From positions 2,480,001 through 2,544,000 of the forward strand of contig NZ_CP108383.1 in NCBI RefSeq assembly GCF_035958815.1: a stretch of 64,000 bases of DNA, given 5' to 3'. Position numbers and translations under genes: made by a program. A model generated the notes under the pieces. It did no database searches. It was not told the DNA's origin and worked only from the letters and a program-made list of their open reading frames with translations. The stretch comes from Nocardia sp. NBC_01327 (lineage in GTDB: Bacteria > Actinomycetota > Actinomycetes > Mycobacteriales > Mycobacteriaceae). Positions 31,551 through 40,430 of this stretch are shown piece by piece (the stretch's first letter is position 1; every line of letters begins with the position of its first letter).

Positions 31551-31585
31551 GCTGCCGCCCCGCTGCCTGGCAGTGGGGCGGCAGC
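31551..31585 (+). terminator. Long hairpin after the membrane hydrolase gene
   Basis: Perfect 11-base arms at 31551-31561 and 31575-31585 enclose an inner ctgcc/ggcag pair, so almost the entire 35 bases fold into one stem. It lies 76 bases past the stop and 109 bases before hsaA. Confidence 0.72.
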
Positions 31586-31608
31586 TCTCCTCTGACCGGG
31601 ATGAGATT

Positions 31609-31659
31609 CCGTTGACCGGGACTTTTCCGGCCACCGACTGCCGCACGCCATAGCGTCGG
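31609..31659 (+). promoter_or_regulatory. hsaA promoter with shared bipartite motif
   Basis: ccgttgaccgggact (31609-31623) and, 28 bases after its CCGGGAC core, TAGCGTCGG (31651-31659) precede hsaA. The same pair of words with a 29-base gap precedes the SDR-KstD operon at 4626-4670. TAGCGT fits a -10 box, with the start codon 38 bases beyond it. The word tgaccggga is also repeated at 31593-31601 and 31613-31621. An activator or repressor site is inferred. Confidence 0.45.
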
Positions 31660-31694
31660 GTGCAGGAACCACTGCACGAGGAGGAAACACCCGC

Positions 31695-32855
31695 ATGACG
31701 AACAAGGTGCTCGATCAGGTTCGGGATCTGCTGCCCGCGATCCGGGAACGGGCGGTGCAGGCCGAACAGCAGCGGCGGGTGCCCGACGCCAGCATTGCCG
31801 AGCTGACCGAAGCCGGTGTGTTCCGCATGTTGCAGCCCAAGCGTTTCGGCGGCGCGGAGGCCTCCCCGGTGGACTTCTACCAGGTGGTGCGCGCCATCGC
31901 GACCGCTTGCCCGTCCACCGCGTGGGTGACCTCGGTGCTCGGCGCCCACCCGTGGCAGCTGGCGCTGTTCGACGATCGCGCACAGCAGGATGTGTGGGGC
32001 GAGGACCCGGACATCCGGGTGTCGTCCTCCTACGCGCCGACCGGCAAGCTGACCGCCGTCGAGGGCGGGTTCGAAATGTCCGGTCGCTGGAGCTTCTCCT
32101 CCGGCTGTGATCACGCGCAGTGGGTCTTCCTCGGCGCGCTGCTGCCCACCGACAAGGGCATGGACTACTTCACGGTGCTGGTGCCGCGCACCGACTACCG
32201 CATCGACGATGTCTGGCACGTCTCCGGACTGGCGGGCACCGGCTCCAATGACATCGTCATCGAGAAGGCCTTCGTCCCGGCCTACCGCATGTACTCCGCG
32301 ACCGATCAGGCCAATCTCATCGGCCCCGGCCAGGAGGTGAATACCGCTCCGCTGTACAAGATTTCGTTCGGCAGCGTGTTCTCCAACACCATCACCGCCC
32401 CGATCATCGGCGCGGCCGAAGGTGCGTACGAGGCGCATATCGAGCGGCAGCGCGAGCGCGTGCGCCTGTCCTACGGCGGCCAGAAGGTCTCCGACGATCC
32501 GTTCGCGCATGTGCGAATCGCCCGCGCCGCCAGCGAGATCGACGCCGCCATCCTGCAGATGGAGCGCAATACCTCCGAGCAGCTGCGCTATGCCGAAGCG
32601 GGCGAGGAGATCCCGTTCGAGGTCCGCCTGCGCACCCGCCGCGATCAGGTGCGCGGCACCGAACGCGCGCTGGAGGCAATCGATCTGCTGTTCAAGAACT
32701 CCGGCGGCCACTCCATCAAGCAGCCGAACCCGATCGAGCGGCACTGGCGTGATGCGCACGCCGGCAGTGTGCACGCCATCAATGACATCGAGCGCGCGCT
32801 GGCCATGTTCGGCAAGGGCGCCATGGGCCTCGAGGTCACGGATCGGATGCTGTAA
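31695..32855 (+). CDS. hsaA: 3-HSA hydroxylase oxygenase subunit HsaA
   Basis: HsaA is the flavin-dependent monooxygenase that hydroxylates 3-HSA to the catechol 3,4-DHSA in steroid ring degradation, using reduced FMN from HsaB. The 386-residue protein has the acyl-CoA-dehydrogenase fold of the class D monooxygenases: L-Q-P-K-R-F-G-G at about 46-53, C-P-S-T-A-W-V, the S-G-R-W-S-F-S-S-G-C-D strand and S-G-L-A-G-T-G-S-N-D. Length agrees with M. tuberculosis HsaA (Rv3570c, 394). AGGAGGAAA precedes the ATG. hsaD follows without a gap. HsaB is encoded 14 kb away here rather than in the same cluster. Confidence 0.92.
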   Translation: MTNKVLDQVRDLLPAIRERAVQAEQQRRVPDASIAELTEAGVFRMLQPKRFGGAEASPVDFYQVVRAIATACPSTAWVTSVLGAHPWQLALFDDRAQQDVWGEDPDIRVSSSYAPTGKLTAVEGGFEMSGRWSFSSGCDHAQWVFLGALLPTDKGMDYFTVLVPRTDYRIDDVWHVSGLAGTGSNDIVIEKAFVPAYRMYSATDQANLIGPGQEVNTAPLYKISFGSVFSNTITAPIIGAAEGAYEAHIERQRERVRLSYGGQKVSDDPFAHVRIARAASEIDAAILQMERNTSEQLRYAEAGEEIPFEVRLRTRRDQVRGTERALEAIDLLFKNSGGHSIKQPNPIERHWRDAHAGSVHAINDIERALAMFGKGAMGLEVTDRML

Positions 32856-33710
32856 ATGACTCTCACCGTGGAGAATACGGAGCGCTGGGTCACCGTCGAC
32901 GGGCATAAGCTGCGCTATCACGAGGCGGGCTCCGGTGCGCCGCTGGTGCTGCTGCACGGCTCCGGCGCGGGCGTCTCGGGCTGGGCCAATTTCGGCAATA
33001 ATCTGCCGGTGCTGGCCGAGCACTTCCGCTGCCTGATTCTCGATCAGCCCGGCTTCGGCGCGAGCGAACGCCCGGAGGTGTACGAGCGCAACTACCTTCG
33101 CATCGCCGCCGACGCGGTGATCGGGCTGCTGGATGAGCTCGGCATCGAAAAGGCGCACCTGCTCGGCAATTCCATGGGCGGCGGCGTGGCCGCCATGCTC
33201 GCGCTGGACCATCCGGGCCGGGTGGACCGCGTGGTGCTCATGGCGCCCGGCGGCGTGGGCGTGAATGTGCTCGGACCCGAACCGTCCGAAGGCATTCGGC
33301 GGCTGATGGAATACAACGCGGCCCCCTCCGACGAACGCGCCATGGGCTTCCTGCGCGCCATGGTGTTCAACGAGGCCACGCTCACCCCGGAACTGGTGGC
33401 GACCCGCCTCGAGGCCGCCGCCGATCTCCGCGGCCAGGCCGCCCTGCGCGATGCCTACGCCACCTTCTACAACCCGAAGTTCGCCGAACCGCTCCCGCTG
33501 TGGGCGCGGCTCAAGAGTCTGCAGCACGAGGTCCTGATGCTGTGGGGCCGCGATGACCGCGTCACCCCCGTCGAGGGCTCGCTCTTCCCGGCTCGGCAGC
33601 TGCCGAACTCGGATCTGCGCATCTTCTCCCGCTGCGGCCACTGGGTCCAGGTGGAGCGCAAGGACGCCTTCGAGCGCTCGGTGATCGACTTCCTGAACAA
33701 CGGTCTGTAG
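32856..33710 (+). CDS. hsaD: 4,9-DSHA hydrolase HsaD (meta-cleavage product hydrolase)
   Basis: HsaD cleaves the carbon-carbon bond of 4,9-DSHA, the product of HsaC, yielding the C/D-ring propionate and a dienoate. The 284-residue alpha/beta hydrolase has L-H-G-S-G-A-G-V at 33-40, the nucleophile elbow G-N-S-M-G-G with Ser106, Asp234 in G-R-D-D-R-V-T-P and His262 in C-G-H-W-V-Q-V-E, all as in MCP hydrolases. The N-terminal W-A-N-F-G-N-N-L segment is typical of the steroid-type enzymes. Its ATG directly abuts the hsaA stop, so both are made from one message under the promoter at 31609-31659. Confidence 0.93.
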   Translation: MTLTVENTERWVTVDGHKLRYHEAGSGAPLVLLHGSGAGVSGWANFGNNLPVLAEHFRCLILDQPGFGASERPEVYERNYLRIAADAVIGLLDELGIEKAHLLGNSMGGGVAAMLALDHPGRVDRVVLMAPGGVGVNVLGPEPSEGIRRLMEYNAAPSDERAMGFLRAMVFNEATLTPELVATRLEAAADLRGQAALRDAYATFYNPKFAEPLPLWARLKSLQHEVLMLWGRDDRVTPVEGSLFPARQLPNSDLRIFSRCGHWVQVERKDAFERSVIDFLNNGL

Positions 33711-33721
33711 GACACCGGTTC

Positions 33722-33766
33722 TCGCGCCCGTCCCACGCCCCGAATCCGGGCGCGGGGCGGGCGCGA
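33722..33766 (+). terminator. Hairpin after hsaD
   Basis: Nine-base arms tcgcgcccg (33722-33730) and cgggcgcga (33758-33766) flank an inner cgcccc/ggggcg pairing, starting 12 bases past the hsaD stop. It probably ends the hsaAD transcript. Confidence 0.65.
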
Positions 33767-33818
33767 AGTCGTCTGCGCAAAGTCGGTTTCGCGCCACCGC
33801 CGCCGGAGGTAGGTTCCG

Positions 33819-34346
33819 ATGATGACGTGGACAGCGCCCGAGATCGAACGCACCCCGCAGCAGCTCGTCGGTGACGAGCGAGCCATGCTCCAGTCCCTGC
33901 TCGACCGCGGCCGCAATGTGCTGCTGTGGAAATGTCAGGGCCTCAACGGAACCCAGCTCGCGACCCGCAGCGTAGAACCCTCCTCGATGTCACTGCTCGG
34001 CCTGCTGCGGCATATGACCGAGACCGAGCGCGGCTGGTTCCGCAAGCGAGCGGCCGCCGAAGATCTCGACTACCTCTACTGCACCCTCGGCACCAACGAG
34101 GACGGCGACTTCGACGACACCGTGCCCGCCGCGGCCGAGGCGGACTACGCCCGCTACCTCGACGAAATCACCCTGTGCGACAAGGCCGTTGCCACGCTGC
34201 CCCTGGATCACACCGTCACCCATCCCCGCACCGGCACCGACCTGTCCCTGCGCTGGATCTATCTCCACATGATCGAGGAGTACGGCCGCCACGCCGGCCA
34301 CGCCGACCTGCTCCGCGAACGCATCGACGGCGCCACCGGATACTGA
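33819..34346 (+). CDS. DinB-like (DUF664) metal-dependent fold protein
   Basis: The 175-residue protein fits the DinB four-helix-bundle superfamily, often mycothiol- or bacillithiol-dependent S-transferases in actinobacteria. Probable metal ligands are His65 (L-L-R-H-M-T-E-T-E), His158 and His161 (E-E-Y-G-R-H-A-G-H-A-D). GGAGGTAGG sits before the double ATG; the first ATG is used. It stands alone between hsaD and a quinone-reductase-like gene. A thiol-transfer role is a family-level inference; no substrate can be named. Confidence 0.85.
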   Translation: MMTWTAPEIERTPQQLVGDERAMLQSLLDRGRNVLLWKCQGLNGTQLATRSVEPSSMSLLGLLRHMTETERGWFRKRAAAEDLDYLYCTLGTNEDGDFDDTVPAAAEADYARYLDEITLCDKAVATLPLDHTVTHPRTGTDLSLRWIYLHMIEEYGRHAGHADLLRERIDGATGY

Positions 34347-34466
34347 CCGGCGGCTCGTTCGAACCCTGGTCTCCCCGCAGGGTGCGATAGAGTTGCTGAC
34401 TGATTGCTGTGTCATGGGCATGAGCCCGTTTCAGGATGGCTCCACGAACACGAGGAGACGGCAGGG

Positions 34467-35423
34467 ATGCAGCAGAACAACGGCGGACCCCGAACCGGCC
34501 CGAGCAGGGCGGTGCGGCTCGAATCATTTGGCGGCCCTGAGGTACTCACCGTCCAGGACGTGCCCGAACCCCAGGCGGGCGCCGGGCAGATCCGCGTCCG
34601 GGTCGCCGCGGCCGGCTTGAACCCCATGGACTGGTTCATGACCGCGGACGCCGAGACCGCGGCGAGGTTCGGCCTGAGCCTGCCCGCCGGATTCGGCACC
34701 GATTACGCGGGGGTCGTCGACCAGGTCGGTGCGGGCGCGAGCGGTTATGCGGTCGGCGACCGGGTGTTCGGGTCGGCCCTGTCCCGAGCCGTCGCAGACT
34801 TCGTCGTGGTCGACGCGAACGGGAATATCGCGACCGGCGTCGCCCATCACACCCCGGACCGGGTCGATGATCGCACCGCCGCCACGCTCTCGATCGCGGG
34901 CAGCACCGCGTCCGCCGCTCTCGACGTCCTCGATCTCGGTCCCGAGGACACGGTGCTGATCGGCGGCGCGGGCGGCGGGGTCGGCGTATTCGCCGTCCAG
35001 CTGGCCCGCATCACGGGCGCGCGAGTCATCGGCACCGGCTCGCCGTCGACCGCGGAGTATCTGCGCAGCCTCGGCGCCGAACCGGTCGCATACGGCGACG
35101 GCCTGACCGCCCGGGTCCGCGACCTCGAGGGAGGGCCCGTCACCGCGGCATTGGACCTGCACGGGACGGACACCGTGCATGTCGCACGCGAGCTGGGAAT
35201 TCCGGATCGTCGCATCTGCACAATTGCGACCGTGGTCGACGGTGTCCCGGCCGCCAATGGAGCCAATGCCGCGCCGGATGCGCTGGAGAACATCGCGCGC
35301 CTGGTCGCCTCCGACCGTCTGCACGTCCCGATCGCCGCGGCCTTCCCCATCGAAGACATCCGCGCGGCAGTCGAACTCCAGTCGGCCCGGCACGTCCGCG
35401 GCAAGGTCGTGATCGACCTCTAG
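34467..35423 (+). CDS. Zinc-less medium-chain NADPH:quinone reductase-like oxidoreductase
   Basis: The 318-residue protein follows the quinone-oxidoreductase branch of medium-chain dehydrogenases: G-G-P-E-V-L-T near the start, A-A-A-G-L-N-P-M-D-W, the F-G-T-D-Y-A-G-V-V strand and the nucleotide motif G-A-G-G-G-V-G-V-F-A-V-Q-L-A. The zinc-binding cysteines are absent, as expected for this group. It would reduce quinones or enones with NADPH. The ATG at 34467 follows GAGGAGACGGCAGGG and is preferred to an upstream ATG in the same frame. It is followed 16 bases later by the PanE-like gene, so the two are likely cotranscribed. Confidence 0.82.
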   Translation: MQQNNGGPRTGPSRAVRLESFGGPEVLTVQDVPEPQAGAGQIRVRVAAAGLNPMDWFMTADAETAARFGLSLPAGFGTDYAGVVDQVGAGASGYAVGDRVFGSALSRAVADFVVVDANGNIATGVAHHTPDRVDDRTAATLSIAGSTASAALDVLDLGPEDTVLIGGAGGGVGVFAVQLARITGARVIGTGSPSTAEYLRSLGAEPVAYGDGLTARVRDLEGGPVTAALDLHGTDTVHVARELGIPDRRICTIATVVDGVPAANGANAAPDALENIARLVASDRLHVPIAAAFPIEDIRAAVELQSARHVRGKVVIDL

Positions 35424-35439
35424 GCCTAGCATCGCTGCT

Positions 35440-36432
35440 ATGCGGTTCATCATTATCGGTGCGGGTGCGGTCGGTGGCGTCATCGGCGGGAGATTGGCTC
35501 AGGGCGGCAATGAGGTGGTGCTCGTCGCGCGCGGAGCGCATCTCACCGCTCTGCGAGAGAACGGGCTGCGGCTCGTGACCCCCAGCGGGACAGCAACACT
35601 GGCGGTGCCCGCGATCGCTGATCCTGCCGAACTCGGTGAACTTCGCGCCGATGATCTGCTGGTGCTCGCCGTGAAGTCGCAGGACACGATGGCGGCGGTG
35701 GCGCAGTGGGGCCGGGCGCCGGTGGCCGGTGGCGGCACAGCCGCGGACCGGGTTGCGCTGGTGTGCGCGCAGAACGGCGTCGAGAACGAGCGGGTCGCCC
35801 AGCGGGTCTTCCGCACTGTCTACGGGCTGTGCGTGTGGTTGCCCGCGACGCATGTGGAGCCGGGGATCGTGGTGGCGCACACCGCTCCGATGAGCGGCAT
35901 CCTGACACTGGGCCGGTATCCGCACGGAAGCGACTCCGTAATAGGCGAATTCGGAAAACGGCTGGCGGCGAGCAACTTCGACGCCCCTGTGGTCGACGAT
36001 GTGATGCGCTGGAAGTACGGAAAACTTCTCAACAATCTCGGCAATGCCCTGCTGGCCCTGCTCGATACCAGCACCGACCCGGCGGCGGACCTGTGGCAGG
36101 CCTGCCGGGCCGAGGGTGAGGCGGTCCTGAACAAGGCGGGTATCGCCTACAACACCGAAGCCGAACGTCAAGCGGTGCAGGGTGATCGGATGCGGATGCA
36201 GTCGATCGAGGGTGCGGCGCGGAACGGCGGCTCGACCTGGCAGAGCCTGGCCCGGGAAACCGGCTCGGTGGAGACCGACTACCTCAATGGGGAGATCGCC
36301 CTGCTCGGAAGGCTGCACGGCATAGCGACGCCGGTCAACGATCTGCTGCAGCGACTGGTCACCGAACATGCCCTCGCCCGGCGGCGACCCGGTGATCTGC
36401 CGCCGAGCCGACTGCGCGCGATGCTCGGTTGA
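35440..36432 (+). CDS. Ketopantoate reductase family oxidoreductase (PanE/ApbA-like)
   Basis: The 330-residue protein opens with the NADP motif I-I-G-A-G-A-V-G-G and has the catalytic-lysine region R-W-K-Y-G-K-L-L-N-N-L, plus A-V-K-S-Q-D-T and C-A-Q-N-G-V-E-N of the ApbA/PanE family. Ketopantoate reductases make pantoate for CoA synthesis, but actinobacteria carry several paralogues that reduce other 2-oxo acids. With no other pantothenate gene nearby, a broader role is possible. It pairs with the upstream quinone-reductase-like gene. Convergent with the LuxR-ATPase gene, separated by a hairpin. Confidence 0.85.
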   Translation: MRFIIIGAGAVGGVIGGRLAQGGNEVVLVARGAHLTALRENGLRLVTPSGTATLAVPAIADPAELGELRADDLLVLAVKSQDTMAAVAQWGRAPVAGGGTAADRVALVCAQNGVENERVAQRVFRTVYGLCVWLPATHVEPGIVVAHTAPMSGILTLGRYPHGSDSVIGEFGKRLAASNFDAPVVDDVMRWKYGKLLNNLGNALLALLDTSTDPAADLWQACRAEGEAVLNKAGIAYNTEAERQAVQGDRMRMQSIEGAARNGGSTWQSLARETGSVETDYLNGEIALLGRLHGIATPVNDLLQRLVTEHALARRRPGDLPPSRLRAMLG

Positions 36433-36450
36433 TCGGCACATCCGAAAAGT

Positions 36451-36470
36451 GTGAGCCGACACAGGCTCAC
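36451..36470. terminator. Small hairpin between convergent genes
   Basis: Perfect seven-base arms gtgagcc (36451-36457) and ggctcac (36464-36470) enclose a six-base loop in the 61-base gap between the PanE-like and LuxR-ATPase stop codons. It could stop transcription from both sides. Confidence 0.55.
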
Positions 36471-36493
36471 GGCGGACATTGGTGCGACGAGAC

Positions 36494-38797
36494 TCAGAGG
36501 GCGTGCTCGTGAGCCCAGGCGGCCACCTGGGTGCGGGAGGTGAAGCCGAGCTTGGTGAGGATGTGTTCGACGTGGGTTTCCGCGGTGCGAATGGAGATCA
36601 CCAGGTCGGCGGCTATGCGCTTATTGCTGTGGCCGGCGGCGACGAGGCGGGCGACATCCTTTTCGCGGCGGGTCAGGACGCTGGTTTCCGAGGCTGCGGC
36701 GGCGGACTTGTGCACGACGCGCTTGGGTGTGGCGGGGACCGGTTCGGGGGCGGGGGCGCTGGTGCGGCCGAGGGCGTAGTCGATCGCCTCGCTGAGGGGC
36801 ATATTCGCGCCCGCGCCGAAGGCGGAGCGGAAACCCTCCTCGCCCAGGGCATCTCGCACCTTCAGGCGTTCCTTGTCGCCCACGGCGACGGTAATGGTGT
36901 GCGCGAGTCGAATGGTGCTGCGCTGCAGTGATTCCGCCGCGCCCAGCAGGGTGGCCGCGCGCAGGTGGTCACCGCCGGCGGAGATCGTCCACGCCAGGCC
37001 CTCGAAGGCCGAGGACAGCCAGACGCAGCGATCGAACAGTGCGAGGGCTTCGATAGCGCGACTGTGGAATTCGGCCGAGGCCTCCAGATCGCCCAGCCGC
37101 CAGTGATCGATGCCGACCGTCCACAGCGCCAGCCCGCCCAGCAGATGCGAGCCGCTCGCGGTGGTGAGTTCCAGGAAGCGGTTCGCCAGCTCGGTGCGGC
37201 CCGGCGCCTCCAGCACCATGGCGCACATGAACGAGAAAGCGTGACTGTCCATTTCGATGGCGTGCTGGCCGTTCGCGGCCGCCAGATCGATGGATTCGCG
37301 CCCCAGTTCCAGCGACCGTTCGCGATCGCCGTCGGCGAAGGCGAGCAGCGACCGATCCAGCGCGGCCTCCGCCATGATGTCGGTATCGTCCAGCGACGCA
37401 GCCAATTCCAGGCATTCGACGACCAACCGCGCGGCCGACTCCCGGTCGCCCAGCAGCGCCGCCAGGGAGGCGGCCGAGGACAGCGCCTTGGCCCGCTCCG
37501 CCGTCGGCTCCGGATTGCGGGCCAGGGCGTCGGTGAGCCAGCGATAGCCCTCGGACAGGAACCGATTGTGCTCCCAGAACGGCCGCAGCACGGTCACCGT
37601 GGCAATGGTCTCGAGCGGGTCGTCCTCGAGCCCGGAGCGCAGTGCCGCACGCAGATTCGCGTGTTCGCGGCTCAATTCGCGGAACCAGGCCACATCCGCC
37701 GACGTCCAGTACGCGGTCTGCCCGCGCATGGCCAGATCGCGGTAGTGCGTGCGATGGCGGCCGCGCACCGCCGGTGCGTCGCCGCGCTCCCGGAGCCGGT
37801 CCGCGGCGAACTGGCGAATCGGCTCCAGCATCGAAAACCGTGCGGTATCACCGTCATAGCGCTGCATGACCACGGATTTGTCGACCAGCCCGGTGAGCGC
37901 GTCGATGAGCGATCCGGAGCCGAGCTCGCAGACCGCCTCGGCGGCCTCGATATCGAATCCGCCCGAGAACACCGAAAGCTGTTCCCACAGCCGCTGTTCG
38001 GCGGGCGTGCACAGGTTGTAGCTCCAGCGAATGGCGCCCTCGATGGTCTGCTGCCGCTCCGGCGCGGTGCGCGGCCCGGCGCTGAGCAGGCCCATGGTGT
38101 CGTCGAGCCGGTGCAGGATCTGTTCGGGGGTGAACATGCGCAGCCGCAGCGCCGCCAATTCCAGTGCCAGCGGCATACCTTCGAGGCGGCGGCAGATCTC
38201 GGTCAGCACCGCGCGATTGCCCGCGGTGAGGGTGAATTCGGGATTGGCGGCGCTGGCGCGTTCGATGAACAGCTGCAGCGCATCGCTGTCGCCGTGCGCA
38301 TCATCGTCGGGCATGGCCAGCGGCGGCACCGTCATCACCTGTTCGCCCGGAATGCCGAGCACCTCGCGACTGGTGGCCAGTACCCGCACATCCGGTGTGG
38401 TGGCGATGATCCGGCCGACCAGCGTGGCGCAGGCCTCGATCAGATGCTCGCAATTGTCGAGGATCAGCAGCAGCCGCTTATCGGCCAGGAATTCGGTCAG
38501 CCGGGGGAGCGGTGCGGTGGTCTCATCGCTCAGATTCAAGGCCTCGGCGACGCTGAGCGTGACCAGAGTGGGATCCTGCAGATCGGCGAGCTCGACCAGC
38601 CAGACTCCGTCGGGAAACGCGCGCGCCACCAGCTGCCCGATCTGCCGGGACAATCGGGTCTTTCCCATACCGCCGGGACCGAGCAGGGTGAGAACCCGAG
38701 TGGTGGGCAGCAGCCGTTTCGCGGTAGCCAGCTCGTCGCGACGGCCCACAAAACTGGTGACCTCCGCCGGGAGGTTTCCATTGACACGCCGCGCCAT
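36494..38797 (-). CDS. Large NTPase-LuxR transcriptional regulator
   Basis: The 767-residue protein joins an AAA/NB-ARC-type ATPase to a LuxR helix-turn-helix. After F-V-G-R-R-D-E-L near residue 17 come the Walker A G-P-G-G-M-G-K-T at 40-47 and Walker B R-L-L-L-I-L-D-N-C-E-H-L. A long helical (TPR-like) middle follows, then the C-terminal L-T-R-R-E-K-D-V-A-R-L-V-A-A-G with the recognition helix T-A-E-T-H-V-E-H-I-L-T-K-L. Such proteins are signal-responsive activators. The ATG at 38797 fits the family N terminus. Two palindromes lie 34-92 bases upstream. Its target genes are unknown; it does not adjoin an obvious partner operon. Confidence 0.88.
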   Translation of the reverse strand: MARRVNGNLPAEVTSFVGRRDELATAKRLLPTTRVLTLLGPGGMGKTRLSRQIGQLVARAFPDGVWLVELADLQDPTLVTLSVAEALNLSDETTAPLPRLTEFLADKRLLLILDNCEHLIEACATLVGRIIATTPDVRVLATSREVLGIPGEQVMTVPPLAMPDDDAHGDSDALQLFIERASAANPEFTLTAGNRAVLTEICRRLEGMPLALELAALRLRMFTPEQILHRLDDTMGLLSAGPRTAPERQQTIEGAIRWSYNLCTPAEQRLWEQLSVFSGGFDIEAAEAVCELGSGSLIDALTGLVDKSVVMQRYDGDTARFSMLEPIRQFAADRLRERGDAPAVRGRHRTHYRDLAMRGQTAYWTSADVAWFRELSREHANLRAALRSGLEDDPLETIATVTVLRPFWEHNRFLSEGYRWLTDALARNPEPTAERAKALSSAASLAALLGDRESAARLVVECLELAASLDDTDIMAEAALDRSLLAFADGDRERSLELGRESIDLAAANGQHAIEMDSHAFSFMCAMVLEAPGRTELANRFLELTTASGSHLLGGLALWTVGIDHWRLGDLEASAEFHSRAIEALALFDRCVWLSSAFEGLAWTISAGGDHLRAATLLGAAESLQRSTIRLAHTITVAVGDKERLKVRDALGEEGFRSAFGAGANMPLSEAIDYALGRTSAPAPEPVPATPKRVVHKSAAAASETSVLTRREKDVARLVAAGHSNKRIAADLVISIRTAETHVEHILTKLGFTSRTQVAAWAHEHAL

Positions 38798-38830
38798 GAG
38801 CACCAACCTATGTGATCCGTGACGCTGATT

Positions 38831-38889
38831 GCCACCGGCGGTGGCATAAACGCAGTTCGCGTCGTTCTGGTAAGTGCTTGCCAAGCACT
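38831..38889. promoter_or_regulatory. Two palindromes upstream of the LuxR-ATPase gene
   Basis: gccacc-ggc-ggtggc (38831-38845) and agtgctt-gcc-aagcact (38873-38889) are perfect inverted repeats with three-base centres. They lie between the regulator start (38797) and the divergent YjbR-like start (38999). They could be operator sites or hairpins in the 5' leader; no evidence separates these. Confidence 0.4.
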
Positions 38890-38998
38890 GTGCCCCCGCT
38901 TACAACTCGGCAGGCGCCGAGCAGGGGGTGCCCCGCTCAGGTGTCCGAATTGTCGGTACAACCCATGTGCGGAGCGAATAAGTAGTTAAGCTCGATTC

Positions 38999-39415
38999 GT
39001 GTCGAGCAGACCGCGCCGCGCCCGCCTCGAGGATGTGCACGCCCTAGCCGAGGCCATGCCGCACGTCACCGTCGAACAGGGCCCGGCCGGTAATCCGGTG
39101 TACCAGGTGGGCCGCAAATCCTTCATTTTCTTCCGCACTCCCCGGCCGGACGCCTTCGATCCGGACACCGGCGAGCGCTACAGCGATGTCATCGTCTTCT
39201 GGGTGCCCTCCGAATCGGACAAACTGGCCCTCGTCCAGGACCCGGATTCGCCGTTCTTCACCACACCGCACTTCCAGGGGCATCTGTCGGTCCTGCTGCG
39301 CGCCTCTCGCCTGAAGGAGCTGACGGTCCGGGAACTGGCCGAGGTGATCCAGGACGCCTGGCTCTCCCGGGCGTCCCCGACCCGGGCCCGTCAGTGGCTG
39401 GCAGCGCACCCCTAG
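38999..39415 (+). CDS. MmcQ/YjbR-like protein
   Basis: The 138-residue protein has the CyaY-like fold signature of the MmcQ/YjbR family: an early helix E-D-V-H-A-L-A-E-A-M-P-H-V, strands Y-Q-V-G-R-K-S-F-I-F-F-R and V-I-V-F-W-V-P, and the late helix L-A-E-V-I-Q-D-A-W. The family is described as DNA-binding-like, but its biological role is poorly defined. The GTG at 38999 has no clear ribosome site and may start a leaderless message. It converges with the lipase-like gene 15 bases further on. Confidence 0.8.
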   Translation: MSSRPRRARLEDVHALAEAMPHVTVEQGPAGNPVYQVGRKSFIFFRTPRPDAFDPDTGERYSDVIVFWVPSESDKLALVQDPDSPFFTTPHFQGHLSVLLRASRLKELTVRELAEVIQDAWLSRASPTRARQWLAAHP

Positions 39416-39430
39416 CCGCGCCGTCGGCCG

Positions 39431-40366
39431 TTAACCGGACTCACCTGCGGCGCAGCGCTTCTCGGCCGCCAGGGCGTCACACAGCGCCGCGATGATCACC
39501 GCGCGCCCGGCCCGGCCCTCGGGTGTCGGAGTCAATGGATAGACGTGCACCAGCCCGGTGCCCTCGTAGTAGTCGGTCTCCACGCCCGCCGCCCGCGCCT
39601 TCGCCACCAGCAGTCGCACATCCGGCAGCACGATGTCCCGGGTGCCGCTGAAGATCGTCAGCGGACCCAGGCCGCGTAGGTCGGCGGCCAGCGGGCTGAC
39701 CCGGGGATCGGACAGGGACAGCTGCCCGCGCCAGTGCTCGATGAAGACCCGCGTGCCCTCCTTGCCGAGCCACGGATCCTCCGGCAGCACCACGTCGATC
39801 TCCGGATTGCTCAGCGACAGATCGACCGCGGGCGAAATGAGCACTGTCCGAGGCACACTCAGCTGATGCTCATCGCGCAGCACCACGGCGGTCGAGAGCG
39901 CTATCTGCCCGCCCGCCGAATCCCCGGCGAGGCAGACCTCCCCGTACCGGGCCCGATTGTCCAGCACCAGCCCGGCGATCTCGTCGACCACCTCCAGCGC
40001 GGTGCCGATGGGAACCAGCGGATAGATGGGAACGGTGACGGTGGTGCCCACCCGGGCGGCGACCTCCGCCGCCAAAGCCCAATGCTGCGGCGCGATTTCA
40101 TTCACCCAGGCGCCGCCGTGCACGTATACGACATTGCCGCGCACCGGACCGCTGCGCGGCGCGATGGTGTACACCGGCCAGCCCAGGCTGTGATCCACCG
40201 ACACCACCACATCCGAGCGCAGTCGCCGCGGCGGGCCGTAGCTTTTGGGTCGCAGGCTGCGCTCCCGAAGATGCTTGCGTGCCGCGTCCGGCCTGAGGAA
40301 CGCCCGGTTGGCTCGAATCACGCGCAGGTACGCGGGGACAACCCAGCGGCTGGCGAAGCTCGGCAT
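39431..40366 (-). CDS. Alpha/beta hydrolase, lipase/steryl-acetyl-hydrolase-like
   Basis: The 311-residue enzyme has H-G-G-A-W as oxyanion motif, the nucleophile elbow G-D-S-A-G-G, an Asp in G-T-R-D-I-V-L-P-D and a final His in L-V-H-V-Y-P-L. These are features of hormone-sensitive-lipase-like esterases acting on acyl esters. An N-terminal hydrophobic-basic stretch (W-V-V-P-A-Y-L-R-V-I-R) may associate with membrane. The second of two adjacent ATGs (40366) is preferred because AGGAGG then has a five-base spacing. It is a different subgroup from the hydrolase at 1515. Substrate unknown. Confidence 0.85.
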   Translation of the reverse strand: MPSFASRWVVPAYLRVIRANRAFLRPDAARKHLRERSLRPKSYGPPRRLRSDVVVSVDHSLGWPVYTIAPRSGPVRGNVVYVHGGAWVNEIAPQHWALAAEVAARVGTTVTVPIYPLVPIGTALEVVDEIAGLVLDNRARYGEVCLAGDSAGGQIALSTAVVLRDEHQLSVPRTVLISPAVDLSLSNPEIDVVLPEDPWLGKEGTRVFIEHWRGQLSLSDPRVSPLAADLRGLGPLTIFSGTRDIVLPDVRLLVAKARAAGVETDYYEGTGLVHVYPLTPTPEGRAGRAVIIAALCDALAAEKRCAAGESG

Positions 40367-40430
40367 CATTGCCTCCTGCGAAGAGTCGTACGCCGTCATC
40401 TGGCGACCCTACCGTCGCCGGGCGGCACTG